The notes under the pieces: generated by a model
Database searches by the model: none
What the model saw: only the letters and a program-made list of their open reading frames with translations
Told to the model about the DNA's origin: nothing
Program-made: the position numbers and the translations under genes
Assembly (NCBI RefSeq): GCF_001044255.1
Contig: NZ_JYNX01000066.1
Span: forward strand, 1 to 64,000
Direction: 5' to 3'
Length of the DNA: 64,000 nt
Source of the DNA: Mycolicibacterium chubuense
GTDB taxonomy: Bacteria; Actinomycetota; Actinomycetes; Mycobacteriales; Mycobacteriaceae
Shown here: positions 55,426-63,713 of the stretch, piece by piece
Layout: every line of letters begins with the position of its first letter
Position numbering within the stretch: position 1 is the stretch's first letter

Positions 55426-55700
55426 TGCGCTGCGTGGCTGTGGCCGTGGCGTTGACCGCGGCGGGCATCGTGGCGGGTTGTTCGTCGACGCCGGCGGATG
55501 CGCCGGCCTCCTCGACGACGACGGTGTCGCCCAGCGTCGGTCACGGATCGCTCGCCTACTGCCTGGGTCAGCACGGGGTCCCGGCCCCTCCGGGGCCTGC
55601 CTCCGGGCCGCCGCCGGGCGTCGATCCGGCAACGTGGGACGGGGCGATGCAAGCCTGTTCGTCGTTGGCGCCCGGTCCGGACGCGCCGGCACACCCCTGA
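55425..55700 (+). CDS. Small Pro/Ser-rich lipoprotein
   Basis: A 91-residue protein with signal and lipobox GIVAGCSS at about residues 15-20, followed by a low-complexity PASSTTTVSPS region and two more Cys (YCLGQHG, QACSSLA). GTG start shares one base with the nitrobindin stop (TAGTG). It is a putative envelope lipoprotein of unknown role, ending before a strong terminator. Confidence 0.75.
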   Translation: MRCVAVAVALTAAGIVAGCSSTPADAPASSTTTVSPSVGHGSLAYCLGQHGVPAPPGPASGPPPGVDPATWDGAMQACSSLAPGPDAPAHP

Positions 55701-55722
55701 CCGGCACACCCCGAACATGGAG

Positions 55723-55775
55723 CGGCCCCCGAGCCGTTGTTCCTGGTCGGACTCAACCGAGGGGCTCGGGGGCCG
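55723..55775. terminator. Bidirectional terminator between the lipoprotein gene and the pabC-like gene
   Basis: A perfect 13-bp inverted repeat, CGGCCCCCGAGCC and GGCTCGGGGGCCG, with a 27-nt loop. It lies after the lipoprotein (+) and about 175 nt beyond the pabC-like stop on the minus strand. Confidence 0.75.
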
Positions 55776-55880
55776 GGTGACTGCGGGGAATTCGCCAGCG
55801 CGCGCAGGTGTGCGACAAGCGCTCCCCCGGCGCTGCTAGCTCGCAGCCACCTCACATGTCCATAAGTCAATCAATTTGTC

Positions 55881-55893
55881 GGACCACCTCCTT
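55881..55893 (-). promoter_or_regulatory. Near-perfect ribosome-binding-like element after the pabC-like gene
   Basis: On the minus strand AAGGAGGTGGTCC complements the 16S rRNA 3' end at almost all bases. It is 58 nt past the pabC-like stop. TTG codons follow at 12 nt (55874, a 12-codon frame ending at 55836) and 16 nt (55870). No annotated gene uses it. Confidence 0.5.
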
Positions 55894-55950
55894 CCCTGTG
55901 TACAGGCGAAAGTACCCGCGCAGCGGCTGGGCGACAAGGGAATTAATCTC

Positions 55951-56832
55951 TCAGCGATCACTGGTGATGGCGGCGTCGACCAGAGCGGCGAATTCGTCGG
56001 CCAACGGCGAAGGGGGCAGCGGATTGCCGTCGAGGGTGTGCACCCGCGCCGCGAGGGTGATGCTCGACACCAGCCAAACACCTTGTGCGGCAAGCAGATC
56101 CGAAGGCCGCAGGGGTTCGTAGTCGCAGTCGTAGCCCTTGTTACGCGCCACCTCGAACAGTGCCTGCTGCGTGGTGCCGCGCAGAATCGGATACCACGGC
56201 GGCGGGGTGAGCAGGCAGGGGCGGCCGTCGGCGGAGGTGCCGGCGATGACGACGGTCGACCGGGGACCTTCCAGCACGTGGCCGTCGGTGCTGACGAAGA
56301 TGACGTCACCGGCGCCGTGGCGCTCGGCGTGCCGCAGCGCGGCCATGTTGACGGCGTAGGACAGCGTCTTCGCGCCGGCCAGCAGCCACGGCATCCCGTC
56401 GTCGGCGTCCGAGGCGAGGCCGCGGTCCAGCGTCAGCGCCGCGACGCCGCTGCGCCGGACCTCGGCGACCCGGGCCGGCAGCGGGCTGATGGTGGCGTAC
56501 GCCGTGCCGGTGGGATCGCTCTCCCTGCCGCGGCTGTAGACCAGCCGGAGCGCGGCCTCTCCGCCACCGGCGGCCACCCAGTGATCCACCGCGACACGGA
56601 CGGCCGACCGCCACTGGGGCAGATCCGGCTCCGGCAGGTCCATCAGTCGCGCCGAATGCGTCAGGCGACCCAAGTGCGCGTCCAGCAGGCACGGACGGCC
56701 GTGCCGGATCAGCAGCGTCTCGAAGATCCCGTCGCCGCGCACGGCGGCCAGATCATCGGCGTGGAGCAGCGGGGCCTGCGGATCGCGGAGCTGTCCGTCG
56801 AGCGAGACCACCACTCTGAGTCCGTCCGCCAT
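55951..56832 (-). CDS. pabC: Aminodeoxychorismate lyase-type class IV aminotransferase (Rv0812-like)
   Basis: A 293-residue fold-type IV PLP enzyme with ADDLAAVRGDGIFET, the PLP Lys in LAGAKTLSYAVNMAA and VLEGPRSTVVIAG. It makes p-aminobenzoate for folate, or acts as a D-amino acid aminotransferase; Rv0812 has been linked to both. TACGCT ends 8 nt before the ATG. It is divergent from the ygfZ-like gene (51 bp) with both probably leaderless. Confidence 0.9.
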   Translation of the reverse strand: MADGLRVVVSLDGQLRDPQAPLLHADDLAAVRGDGIFETLLIRHGRPCLLDAHLGRLTHSARLMDLPEPDLPQWRSAVRVAVDHWVAAGGGEAALRLVYSRGRESDPTGTAYATISPLPARVAEVRRSGVAALTLDRGLASDADDGMPWLLAGAKTLSYAVNMAALRHAERHGAGDVIFVSTDGHVLEGPRSTVVIAGTSADGRPCLLTPPPWYPILRGTTQQALFEVARNKGYDCDYEPLRPSDLLAAQGVWLVSSITLAARVHTLDGNPLPPSPLADEFAALVDAAITSDR

Positions 56833-56883
56833 GGGGAATCAGCGTAGTCCCGGCTTTTCGGGGCCGGCTCGTAGAGTTGAGCC

Positions 56884-57969
56884 ATGTCTGTGAGTTCGGC
56901 GGGGATCCCCGCCCCGGAGAACGGCCCGGATGCCGGTGCGGTCTGGCATTACGGTGATCCGCTCGGCGAGCAGCGCACTGCCGCGCAGGGCGCGGTCGTC
57001 GTCGACCGCTCGCACCGGGCGGTGATGACGCTGACCGGATCGGAACGCAAGACCTGGCTGCACACGATCTCCAGCCAGCATGTCAGCGAGTTGCCCGACG
57101 GCGCGGTCACCGAGAACCTGAGCCTCGACGGCCAGGGGCGAGTCGAAGATCACTGGGTGCAGACGCAGCTCGACGGCGTCACGATCCTCGACACCGAGCC
57201 GTGGCGAGGCGAGGCGCTGCTGGGCTTCCTGCGCAAGATGGTGTTCTGGGCCGACGTCGTCGTGGAGCCGGCCGACCTGGCCGTCCTGTCGCTGCTCGGG
57301 CCGGGGCTGGCCGACACGCCGGTGCTCGAGGCACTCGGTGTCGCGGCCCTGCCGGCCCCCGGCACGGCCGTCGCGCTGCCCGACGGCGGTTTCCTGCGCA
57401 CCCTGCCCGGCTTCGCCGGGGAGGTCGACCTCGTCGTTCCCCGTGCGCAGACCGCGCAGTGGCTGGACCGGCTGGTGGCTGCGGGGGTGCGCCGCGCCGG
57501 AGTGTGGGCGTACGAGGCGCACCGGGTGGCGGCGCTGCGTCCCCGTCTGGGCGTGGACACCGACGAGCGCACGATCCCCCATGAGGTGGGCTGGATCGGG
57601 TCGGCCGTGCATCTCGACAAGGGCTGCTACCGCGGCCAGGAAACGGTCGCGCGGGTGCACAACCTCGGTAAACCGCCACGGATGCTCGTGCTGGTGCACC
57701 TCGACGGCGATGCCGAGAGGCCCGCCCCCGGTGACCCGCTGCTGGCCGGCGGACGCACGGTCGGCCGGCTGGGCACTGTCGTCGACCACGTCGACGAGGG
57801 ACCGGTCGCGCTGGCCCTTCTCAAGCGGGGCCTGCCTGCGGACACCGAGCTCACCACCGGAGGCACGGTGGCAGTGTCGGCGGCGATCGATCCCGACACC
57901 GTGCCCACGACCGATGTGGTCGGTGCGGGCCGGCTCGCGGTGGACCGATTGCGCGGTGGCGCGCGGTAA
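56884..57969 (+). CDS. ygfZ: YgfZ-type folate-binding Fe-S protein (Rv0811c-like)
   Basis: The 361-residue protein resembles aminomethyltransferase. The signature KGCYRGQETVARVHN near residue 244 holds the conserved Cys. YgfZ/IBA57 proteins use tetrahydrofolate and maintain Fe-S enzymes, notably for tRNA thiomethylation. TAGAGT ends 6 nt before the ATG. Divergent from the folate-related pabC-like gene, an apt pairing. Confidence 0.92.
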   Translation: MSVSSAGIPAPENGPDAGAVWHYGDPLGEQRTAAQGAVVVDRSHRAVMTLTGSERKTWLHTISSQHVSELPDGAVTENLSLDGQGRVEDHWVQTQLDGVTILDTEPWRGEALLGFLRKMVFWADVVVEPADLAVLSLLGPGLADTPVLEALGVAALPAPGTAVALPDGGFLRTLPGFAGEVDLVVPRAQTAQWLDRLVAAGVRRAGVWAYEAHRVAALRPRLGVDTDERTIPHEVGWIGSAVHLDKGCYRGQETVARVHNLGKPPRMLVLVHLDGDAERPAPGDPLLAGGRTVGRLGTVVDHVDEGPVALALLKRGLPADTELTTGGTVAVSAAIDPDTVPTTDVVGAGRLAVDRLRGGAR

Positions 57970-58050
57970 GCCACGGGCGAAACGGGGCCTGCCAGCGCCG
58001 CGGCGTTCGGCACGGTAAAGTGTCGGCAGGACAATAAGAACACTCAGATC

Positions 58051-58101
58051 GGAGCCGCCTAGTAATTAGGCCGCTCCGTTATTGCGCGAGGGGGTTCCCC
58101 C
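58051..58101 (+). promoter_or_regulatory. Structured 5' leader of the DUF3073 gene
   Basis: GGAGCCGCCTA (58051-58061) and TAGGCCGCTCC (58067-58077) form a 10-of-11-pair hairpin with a 5-nt loop. GGGGGTTCCCCC directly before the ATG can pair over its own ribosome site. TAAAGT (58016-58021) is a good -10, giving a leader of about 73 nt. Confidence 0.5.
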
Positions 58102-58284
58102 ATGGGCCGCGGCCGGGCAAAGGCAAAGCAGACCAAGGTTGCTCGTGAGCTCAAGTACAGCTCACCGCAGACCGACTTCGAGCGGCTCCAGCGCGAGCTA
58201 GCCGGCGGATCCGACGATGACCGTCTCAACGGGGACGGGCCGTCGGACGATCGCTGGGTGGACGAGGACGACTGGCGGCCTTAG
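58102..58284 (+). CDS. DUF3073 protein (Rv0810c-like)
   Basis: A 60-residue conserved actinobacterial protein starting MGRGRAKAKQTKVARELKY, a basic N-terminus, followed by an acidic C-terminus (DDRWVDEDDW). The basic-acidic layout suggests nucleic-acid or ribosome association, by inference only. It lies opposite purM, as in most actinobacteria. Confidence 0.93.
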   Translation: MGRGRAKAKQTKVARELKYSSPQTDFERLQRELAGGSDDDRLNGDGPSDDRWVDEDDWRP

Positions 58285-58309
58285 CCGCCCGCTCGTCGGC
58301 ACTCCGCGG

Positions 58310-59383
58310 CTAGAACCGCGGGTGCTGGCCCACCAGCACTGCCCGTGACGCGTCCTTGCTGCCCTTCTCGATGCTCCCCAGGGTCCAGCAGTTCAGGTGG
58401 CGGGCAGTCAGCACGGCCAGTGCGCGGTCGGTGTCCTCCGGCGCCACCACGGCCACCATCCCGACACCCATGTTGAACGTCTTCTCCATCTCGGCCCGTT
58501 CGATGCGGCCGCGCTGGGCGATCATGCCGAAGACGGGCGCCGGGGTCCACGTGCCGCGGTCGAGTTGGGCGACCAGCCCGTGCGGGATGACGCGCTCCAG
58601 GTTGCCCGCCAGCCCTCCGCCGGTGACGTGGCAGAACGTCCGGACCTGGGTCTCGGCGGCCAGCGCCAGGCAGTCCTTGGCGTAGATGCGGGTGGGTTCG
58701 AGCAGTTCCTCGCCGAGCGTGCGGCCGAACTCCTCGACGTGGCCGGCCAGGTTCATGTGGTCGATCTCGAGCAGCACGTGGCGGGCCAGCGAGTAGCCGT
58801 TGGAGTGCAGACCGGTCGAGGCCATCGCGATGAGCACATCGCCGGGGCGGACCCGGTCGGGGCCCAGCACGTCGTCGGCCTCGACGACGCCGATGCCGGT
58901 CGCGGAGATGTCGTAGTGGTCGGGCGCCATCAGCCCGGGGTGTTCGGCCGTCTCACCGCCCAGCAGCGCGCATCCGGCCATCACGCAACCGTCGGCGATG
59001 CCGGAGACCAGCTCGGCGACCCGCTCGGGCACGGTGCGCCCGACAGCGATGTAGTCCTGCAGGAACAGGGGCTCGGCACCGCACACCACGAGGTCGTCGA
59101 CCACCATGGCGACCAGGTCGATGCCGACTGTGTCGTGCTTGTCCATCGCTTGGGCGACGGCGAGCTTGGTGCCCACACCGTCGGTGGACGACGCCAGCAG
59201 GGGTTCGCGGTAGCCGCCGCGCAGCGCGAACAGCCCCGCGAACCCGCCCAGCCCACCGCGCACCTCAGGCCGGGTGGCCTTCTTGGCGAGCGGTTTGAAC
59301 AGCTCGACAGCGCGGTCGCCTGCTTCGATGTCGACCCCGGCCGACGCGTAGGAAATGCCGTGTTGTTCGGCGCGATCGGTCAT
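58310..59383 (-). CDS. purM: Phosphoribosylformylglycinamidine cyclo-ligase PurM
   Basis: The 357-residue AIR synthetase has YASAGVDIEAGDRAVELFK, LLASSTDGVGTKLAVAQ (ATP-loop), VAMVVDDLVVCGAEPLFLQDYI and GGGLAGNLERVIP. It closes the imidazole ring in purine synthesis. TAACCT ends 8 nt before the ATG at 59383 (MTDRAEQ), supporting that start rather than the TTG at 59392. Downstream of purF in the gene order of actinobacteria but separated by three genes. Confidence 0.96.
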   Translation of the reverse strand: MTDRAEQHGISYASAGVDIEAGDRAVELFKPLAKKATRPEVRGGLGGFAGLFALRGGYREPLLASSTDGVGTKLAVAQAMDKHDTVGIDLVAMVVDDLVVCGAEPLFLQDYIAVGRTVPERVAELVSGIADGCVMAGCALLGGETAEHPGLMAPDHYDISATGIGVVEADDVLGPDRVRPGDVLIAMASTGLHSNGYSLARHVLLEIDHMNLAGHVEEFGRTLGEELLEPTRIYAKDCLALAAETQVRTFCHVTGGGLAGNLERVIPHGLVAQLDRGTWTPAPVFGMIAQRGRIERAEMEKTFNMGVGMVAVVAPEDTDRALAVLTARHLNCWTLGSIEKGSKDASRAVLVGQHPRF

Positions 59384-59425
59384 CGGCCCCAAGGTTACCG
59401 GTCTGCCGCGCCGGCCGGTATGGCC

Positions 59426-60061
59426 CTAGCCCACGTGACGGTCCAGCCACTGTTCCAGCGGGACCGCGGCCCGCAGTGTCGTGACCACGCGATCCTTGGC
59501 TTTCCGGGTCTCGAGCCAGGCGCCGACCGGCCAGCTCTTCATCATCGCGAGGCCCTTGTGTCTCAGCAGTTCGATCCGCGGGTGGTCAGTGGGATATCCC
59601 CGGGGCGCGGTCTTGAGCACGTCGTGCGCGGTGATCTGGTAGCCCGCCGCGCGCAGGTCGGCGACGATGCCGTCGAGTTCGGTCCCGGAGTCGGGGTCGT
59701 CGACGGCCGTCCGGAAGCGTTGCAGCGCCGCATGGTCGGGCATGTACAGCCCGCTGCCGGCGGACAGCCCCTCGGCCGAGAACGACACGTAGCCGGCGCC
59801 GATGCGCGCGGCGCAGGTGGTCTTGTAAGGGCTCTTGTCTGCGCTGAACCGCACGTCGCGGTAGGGCCGGAACATCGTGCCGGGACCGAACTCGTCGGCG
59901 AGTTCGGTCAGTAGTTCCTCCATCGGCGCCTTCACCTGCCGCTCGTAGGTCTCCCGGTGGTCCTGCCAGTAGACCTTGGAGTTGTCGGCCTCGAGGCCCT
60001 CGTAGAACTCCACCGCCTCGATGGGCCAGCCGCGAAACGCCATGACGTCATTGTGGATCAT
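59426..60061 (-). CDS. DUF2461 (TIGR02453-type) protein
   Basis: The 211-residue protein has the family pattern VEFYEGLEADNSKVYWQDHRETYERQV and MFRPYRDVRFSADKSPYKTTCAAR, and ends WLETRKAKDRVV. The function is unknown. An ATG at 60043 (MAFRGWP) is a plausible alternative start. It lies just upstream of purM on the same strand with 42 bp between, so may be co-transcribed. Confidence 0.88.
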   Translation of the reverse strand: MIHNDVMAFRGWPIEAVEFYEGLEADNSKVYWQDHRETYERQVKAPMEELLTELADEFGPGTMFRPYRDVRFSADKSPYKTTCAARIGAGYVSFSAEGLSAGSGLYMPDHAALQRFRTAVDDPDSGTELDGIVADLRAAGYQITAHDVLKTAPRGYPTDHPRIELLRHKGLAMMKSWPVGAWLETRKAKDRVVTTLRAAVPLEQWLDRHVG

Positions 60062-60114
60062 CGGCGTGCGGCAAACGCCCAGGTGCGGCGCATCGCTGTG
60101 CGATCCTGACGGCC

Positions 60115-60576
60115 ATGGGACGAATGCTGCGGTGGGGGGTGACGGTGCCGGCGGTCGTCGCGCTGCTGGCTACCGCGGGGGTTGCGGCGGCCACACCCGG
60201 CGCCGGGGTCGACGCGGTGACGCTGTCCGATTCGACGGCCGACGGCAGTCACTACGTCGCCAAGTTGCTCACCATCGCCCCGGGCGGGGGCACCGGATGG
60301 CACTTCCATCCCGGTGACGTGTTCGGGGTGGTGCGGTCCGGCACGCTGACCCACTACTCCGCGGACTGCTCGGTCGACGGGGTGTATCCGGCGGGGTCGA
60401 CGATCACCGAGCGAAGCGGACCGGGGTATGTGCACGCGGGACGCAACGAGGGGCCGGATCCGCTGGTGATGTGGGTGCTGTACGTGAATCCGGTGCTGAA
60501 CCCGGCCGATCCGGCGGACGTTCCGCTCGTGGTGGACGCACCCGATCCGGGGTGTCCGCTGCCCGGATCGGGTTGA
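60115..60576 (+). CDS. Secreted cupin-domain protein
   Basis: The 153-residue protein has a signal peptide of about 26 residues (VVALLATAGVAAA) and a cupin core: GGGTGWHFHPGDVFGVV and VRSGTLTHYSA, with His residues as metal ligands. Exported cupins bind small molecules or metals; no substrate can be given. Divergent from the DUF2461 gene by 53 bp. Confidence 0.85.
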   Translation: MGRMLRWGVTVPAVVALLATAGVAAATPGAGVDAVTLSDSTADGSHYVAKLLTIAPGGGTGWHFHPGDVFGVVRSGTLTHYSADCSVDGVYPAGSTITERSGPGYVHAGRNEGPDPLVMWVLYVNPVLNPADPADVPLVVDAPDPGCPLPGSG

Positions 60577-60628
60577 AGCTCCCTTTTGCGGGCAATCCAC
60601 GTCGGCATCGGCACCGAACTCCTCTCGA

Positions 60629-61630
60629 GTGTCGACGACGAACGGAGTGCTGGTGTCGGCTGAGCAAGTGAAGTGCCTGGTGACGGGTGCGACCGGGTAC
60701 ATCGGTGGGCAGTTGGTGCCCGAGTTGCTCGGCCGCGGCCACGCCGTGCGCGCGATGGCGCGCAAACCCGCCAAGTTGGACGACGCCCCCTGGCGCAGTC
60801 GAGTCGAGGTGGTGCCGGGCGATCTGACCAAACCGGATTCGCTGACCGCCGCGTTCGAGGGCATGGACGTCGTGTACTACCTGGTGCACTCGATGGGAAC
60901 GTCGAAGGATTTCGTCGCCGAGGAGGCCCGGTCGGCCCGCAACGTCGCCGCGGCCGCCGAGAAGGCCGGGGTGCGTCGCGTCGTGTACCTCAGCGGCCTG
61001 CATCCCGAGGGGGTGGAGCTGTCCCGGCACCTGGCCTCGCGCGTGGAGGTCGGCGAGATCCTGATGGCGTCGTCGGTCGAGGCGGTGGTCCTGCAGGCGG
61101 GGATCGTCATCGGTTCGGGCTCGGCGTCGTTCGAGATGGTGCGACACCTCACGGACCGACTGCCGGTCATGACGACGCCCAAGTGGGTGCACAACAAGAT
61201 CCAGCCGATCGCGATCGACGACGTGCTCTACTACCTCGCCGAGGCGGCGACCGCCGAGGTGCCGAAGTCCCGCACCTGGGACGTCGGCGGCCCCGACGTC
61301 ATGGAGTACGGCGACGCGATGCAGACCTACGCCGACGTGGCGGGTCTACGCCGCCGGGTGATGGTCGTGCTGCCGTTCCTGACCCCGACGATCGCGAGCC
61401 TGTGGGTCGGGCTCGTCACACCGATTCCGTCCGGCCTGGCCCGCCCGCTGGTCGAGTCACTGGAGTGCGACGCGGTGTGCCACGAACAGGACATCGATGC
61501 GGTGATCCCGCCACCGCAGGGTGGGCTGGCCCCGTACCGCGACGCGGTCGTCACCGCACTCAAGGAGGATGCGGCGCACAAAGGTGGCCGCAGGCATCTG
61601 CTGCGGTTCAGTAAGGTTGTGCCGCAGTAG
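60629..61630 (+). CDS. NAD(P)-binding SDR-like (NmrA/atypical) protein
   Basis: The 333-residue protein has a Rossmann fold with VTGATGYIGGQLVPELLGRGH near residue 17, and VYYLVHSMGTSKDF and VYLSGLHPEG typical of atypical SDRs related to complex I subunit and NmrA. There is no canonical Tyr-x-x-x-Lys. The start is GTG. It may be a redox-sensing or quinone-linked oxidoreductase. Convergent with purF, 3 bp apart. Confidence 0.87.
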   Translation: MSTTNGVLVSAEQVKCLVTGATGYIGGQLVPELLGRGHAVRAMARKPAKLDDAPWRSRVEVVPGDLTKPDSLTAAFEGMDVVYYLVHSMGTSKDFVAEEARSARNVAAAAEKAGVRRVVYLSGLHPEGVELSRHLASRVEVGEILMASSVEAVVLQAGIVIGSGSASFEMVRHLTDRLPVMTTPKWVHNKIQPIAIDDVLYYLAEAATAEVPKSRTWDVGGPDVMEYGDAMQTYADVAGLRRRVMVVLPFLTPTIASLWVGLVTPIPSGLARPLVESLECDAVCHEQDIDAVIPPPQGGLAPYRDAVVTALKEDAAHKGGRRHLLRFSKVVPQ

Positions 61631-61633
61631 ATC

Positions 61634-63175
61634 TCAGGGTCTGCGCAGCGCCGACGCGTTGTCGTTGTCCGCGGTGAGCGGGATGCCGGTGCGCGCCGCG
61701 GTCGCCAGCATGTGCTCGATGACGTTCTTGCCCAGCGCGGTCTCGCCGGGCAGTTCGATCGGGTAGTCGCCGTCGAAGCACGCCGAGCACAGCCGCGTGG
61801 CGGGCTGCTCGGTGGCGGCGATCATGCCGTGCTGGGAGATGTAGCCGAGCGTGTCGGCGCCGATCGCGTGGCGGACGGCGTCGAGCATCTCGTCCCCGGT
61901 GCCCTCGGCGTTCGCCGCGTTGGCGATCAGTTCAGCCGGCGTCGCGAAGTCGATGCCGTAGAAGCACGGCCATTTCACCGGTGGCGAGGCGATGCGCACG
62001 TGCACCTCGACCGCGCCCGCCTCGCGCAGCATCCGGATCAGCGCTCGCTGGGTGTTGCCGCGCACGATCGAGTCGTCCACGACGATCAGCCGCTTGCCGC
62101 GGATGACTTCCTTGAGCGGGTTGAGCTTGAGCCGGATGCCGAGCTGACGGATGGTCTGCGACGGCTGGATGAACGTCCGGCCGACGTAGGCGTTCTTCAT
62201 CAGGCCCTGGCCGTAGGGAATCCCGGACTCCTGGGCGTAGCCGACGGCGGCCGGCGTGCCGGATTCGGGGACGCCGATCACCAGGTCGGCCTCCACAGGC
62301 TTCTCGCGGGCGAGCCGGCGGCCGATCTCGACGCGGGTGGCGTGCACCGAGCGGCCGACGATCGTGCTGTCGGGCCGGGCCAGGTACACGTACTCGAACA
62401 CACAGCCCTTCGGCGTGGGGTTGGCGAAGCGTGACGACCGCACCCCGTCGGCGTCGATGGCCAGCAGCTCGCCCGGTTCGATGTCGCGGACGAACGAGGC
62501 GCCGACGATGTCGAGCGCAGCGGTCTCCGAGGCCACCACCCAGCCGCGGTCGAGCCGGCCCAGCGACAGCGGCCGCACGCCGTAGGGATCCCGCGCCGCG
62601 TACAGGGTGTTCTCGTCCATGAAGGTCAGGCAGAAGGCGCCGCGCACGGTCGGCAGCAATTCCAGCGCCGCCTGCTCCAGCGAGGAATCGGCCGCACCGT
62701 GCGCCAGCAGCGCGCCCAGGATGTCGGAGTCGGTGGTGGCCGCGGCGGCGCCGCGGTTGCTCATCAGCCCTTCATCACGGGCGCGGGCCGCCAATTCGGC
62801 GGTGTTGACCAGGTTTCCGTTGTGTCCCAGCGCGACCCCGGTGCCCGCGGCCGTGTTGCGGAACACCGGCTGCGCATTCTCCCAGGTGGTCGAGCCGGTG
62901 GTGGAGTAGCGGCAGTGTCCGACGGCGACGTGGCCCGGCATGGCGGCCAGGGTCTGCTCGTCGAAGACCTGGCTGACCAGACCGAGATCCTTGAACACCA
63001 GCACCTGCGATCCGTCGGCCACCGCGATGCCGGCGGCTTCCTGACCTCTGTGCTGTAGGGCATACAGCCCGTAGTACGTGAGTTTCGCCACTTCCTCGCC
63101 GGGCGCCCAGACTCCGAAGACTCCGCACTCTTCTCGAGGTTCGTTCTCTGGCTGCGCGGGCTGCTCGGCGGTCAC
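61634..63175 (-). CDS. purF: Amidophosphoribosyltransferase PurF
   Basis: The 513-residue protein has a 16-residue propeptide ending EPREE, then the N-terminal nucleophile Cys17 (CGVFGVWAPG) of the glutaminase domain. The phosphoribosyltransferase loop reads LIVVDDSIVRGNTQRALI. C-terminal Cys residues (VKWPCFYG, LCSACFDGDYP) suit the Fe-S cluster type of PurF. First committed step of purine synthesis. The GTG has GGGAGC upstream. Confidence 0.96.
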   Translation of the reverse strand: MTAEQPAQPENEPREECGVFGVWAPGEEVAKLTYYGLYALQHRGQEAAGIAVADGSQVLVFKDLGLVSQVFDEQTLAAMPGHVAVGHCRYSTTGSTTWENAQPVFRNTAAGTGVALGHNGNLVNTAELAARARDEGLMSNRGAAAATTDSDILGALLAHGAADSSLEQAALELLPTVRGAFCLTFMDENTLYAARDPYGVRPLSLGRLDRGWVVASETAALDIVGASFVRDIEPGELLAIDADGVRSSRFANPTPKGCVFEYVYLARPDSTIVGRSVHATRVEIGRRLAREKPVEADLVIGVPESGTPAAVGYAQESGIPYGQGLMKNAYVGRTFIQPSQTIRQLGIRLKLNPLKEVIRGKRLIVVDDSIVRGNTQRALIRMLREAGAVEVHVRIASPPVKWPCFYGIDFATPAELIANAANAEGTGDEMLDAVRHAIGADTLGYISQHGMIAATEQPATRLCSACFDGDYPIELPGETALGKNVIEHMLATAARTGIPLTADNDNASALRRP

Positions 63176-63304
63176 GATCTTCGCTGCTCCCTAGGGGCGG
63201 TGGGTGACGGTGGCCAGTCTACGGTGAACGGGCGGGAAACGCGGAATCCTGCACCCGCGTGGCCGCGCAGAACAACGACCGACGCCGGGCACCCATTCCC
63301 GACG

Positions 63305-63697
63305 TCAGTCCGGCAGCGCCACCAGCGGTAGCGCCGAGGCGATGTCGACGGCCCGGGCGCCCGAGAGCGTCAGCGTGCCGACGGCCGCCGCCTCGGCAAC
63401 CGTGACCAGTCCGGTGGCCAGCAGCAGCCAGGTGCGGGGATCGGTCTCGACGACGTTGGGCGGGGTGCCGCGGGTGTGTCGGGGGCCGGGGATGCACTGC
63501 ACCGCGACGAACGGGGGCACCCTCACCTCGACGGCGGCGCCGGGGGCCACCGCCGCCAGGGTCCTGGCCGTCGCCCGGACGGCGTCGGCGAGTTCGGTGC
63601 GGGACGGCGCCGGGGCACTCTCGTCGCGCAGCCACTCGGCCAGCACCGCCACCGCGGCGCGGGTCTTTGCCGGATCGACAGTACGGCGAACAGCCAT
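63305..63697 (-). CDS. Sterol carrier-family protein (Rv0807-like)
   Basis: The 130-residue protein follows the Rv0807 pattern: AAVAVLAEWLRDE, VEVRVPPFVAVQCIPGPRHTRG and a final helix VDIASALPLVALP. Bacterial relatives are annotated as sterol-carrier-like or MDMPI-type proteins; no ligand is established. It lies 129 bp upstream of purF on the same strand. Its ATG is 16 bp from the GTG of the divergent Mce gene. Confidence 0.85.
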   Translation of the reverse strand: MAVRRTVDPAKTRAAVAVLAEWLRDESAPAPSRTELADAVRATARTLAAVAPGAAVEVRVPPFVAVQCIPGPRHTRGTPPNVVETDPRTWLLLATGLVTVAEAAAVGTLTLSGARAVDIASALPLVALPD

Positions 63698-63713
63698 GAT
63701 CTAGGTTCTCAAA

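Noticed and set aside
55568-55870. Minus-strand frame of about 100 codons across the terminator, starting TTG
   Set aside because: It reads through a perfect 13-bp terminator and antisense to the lipoprotein gene; only the element at its start is kept as a finding.
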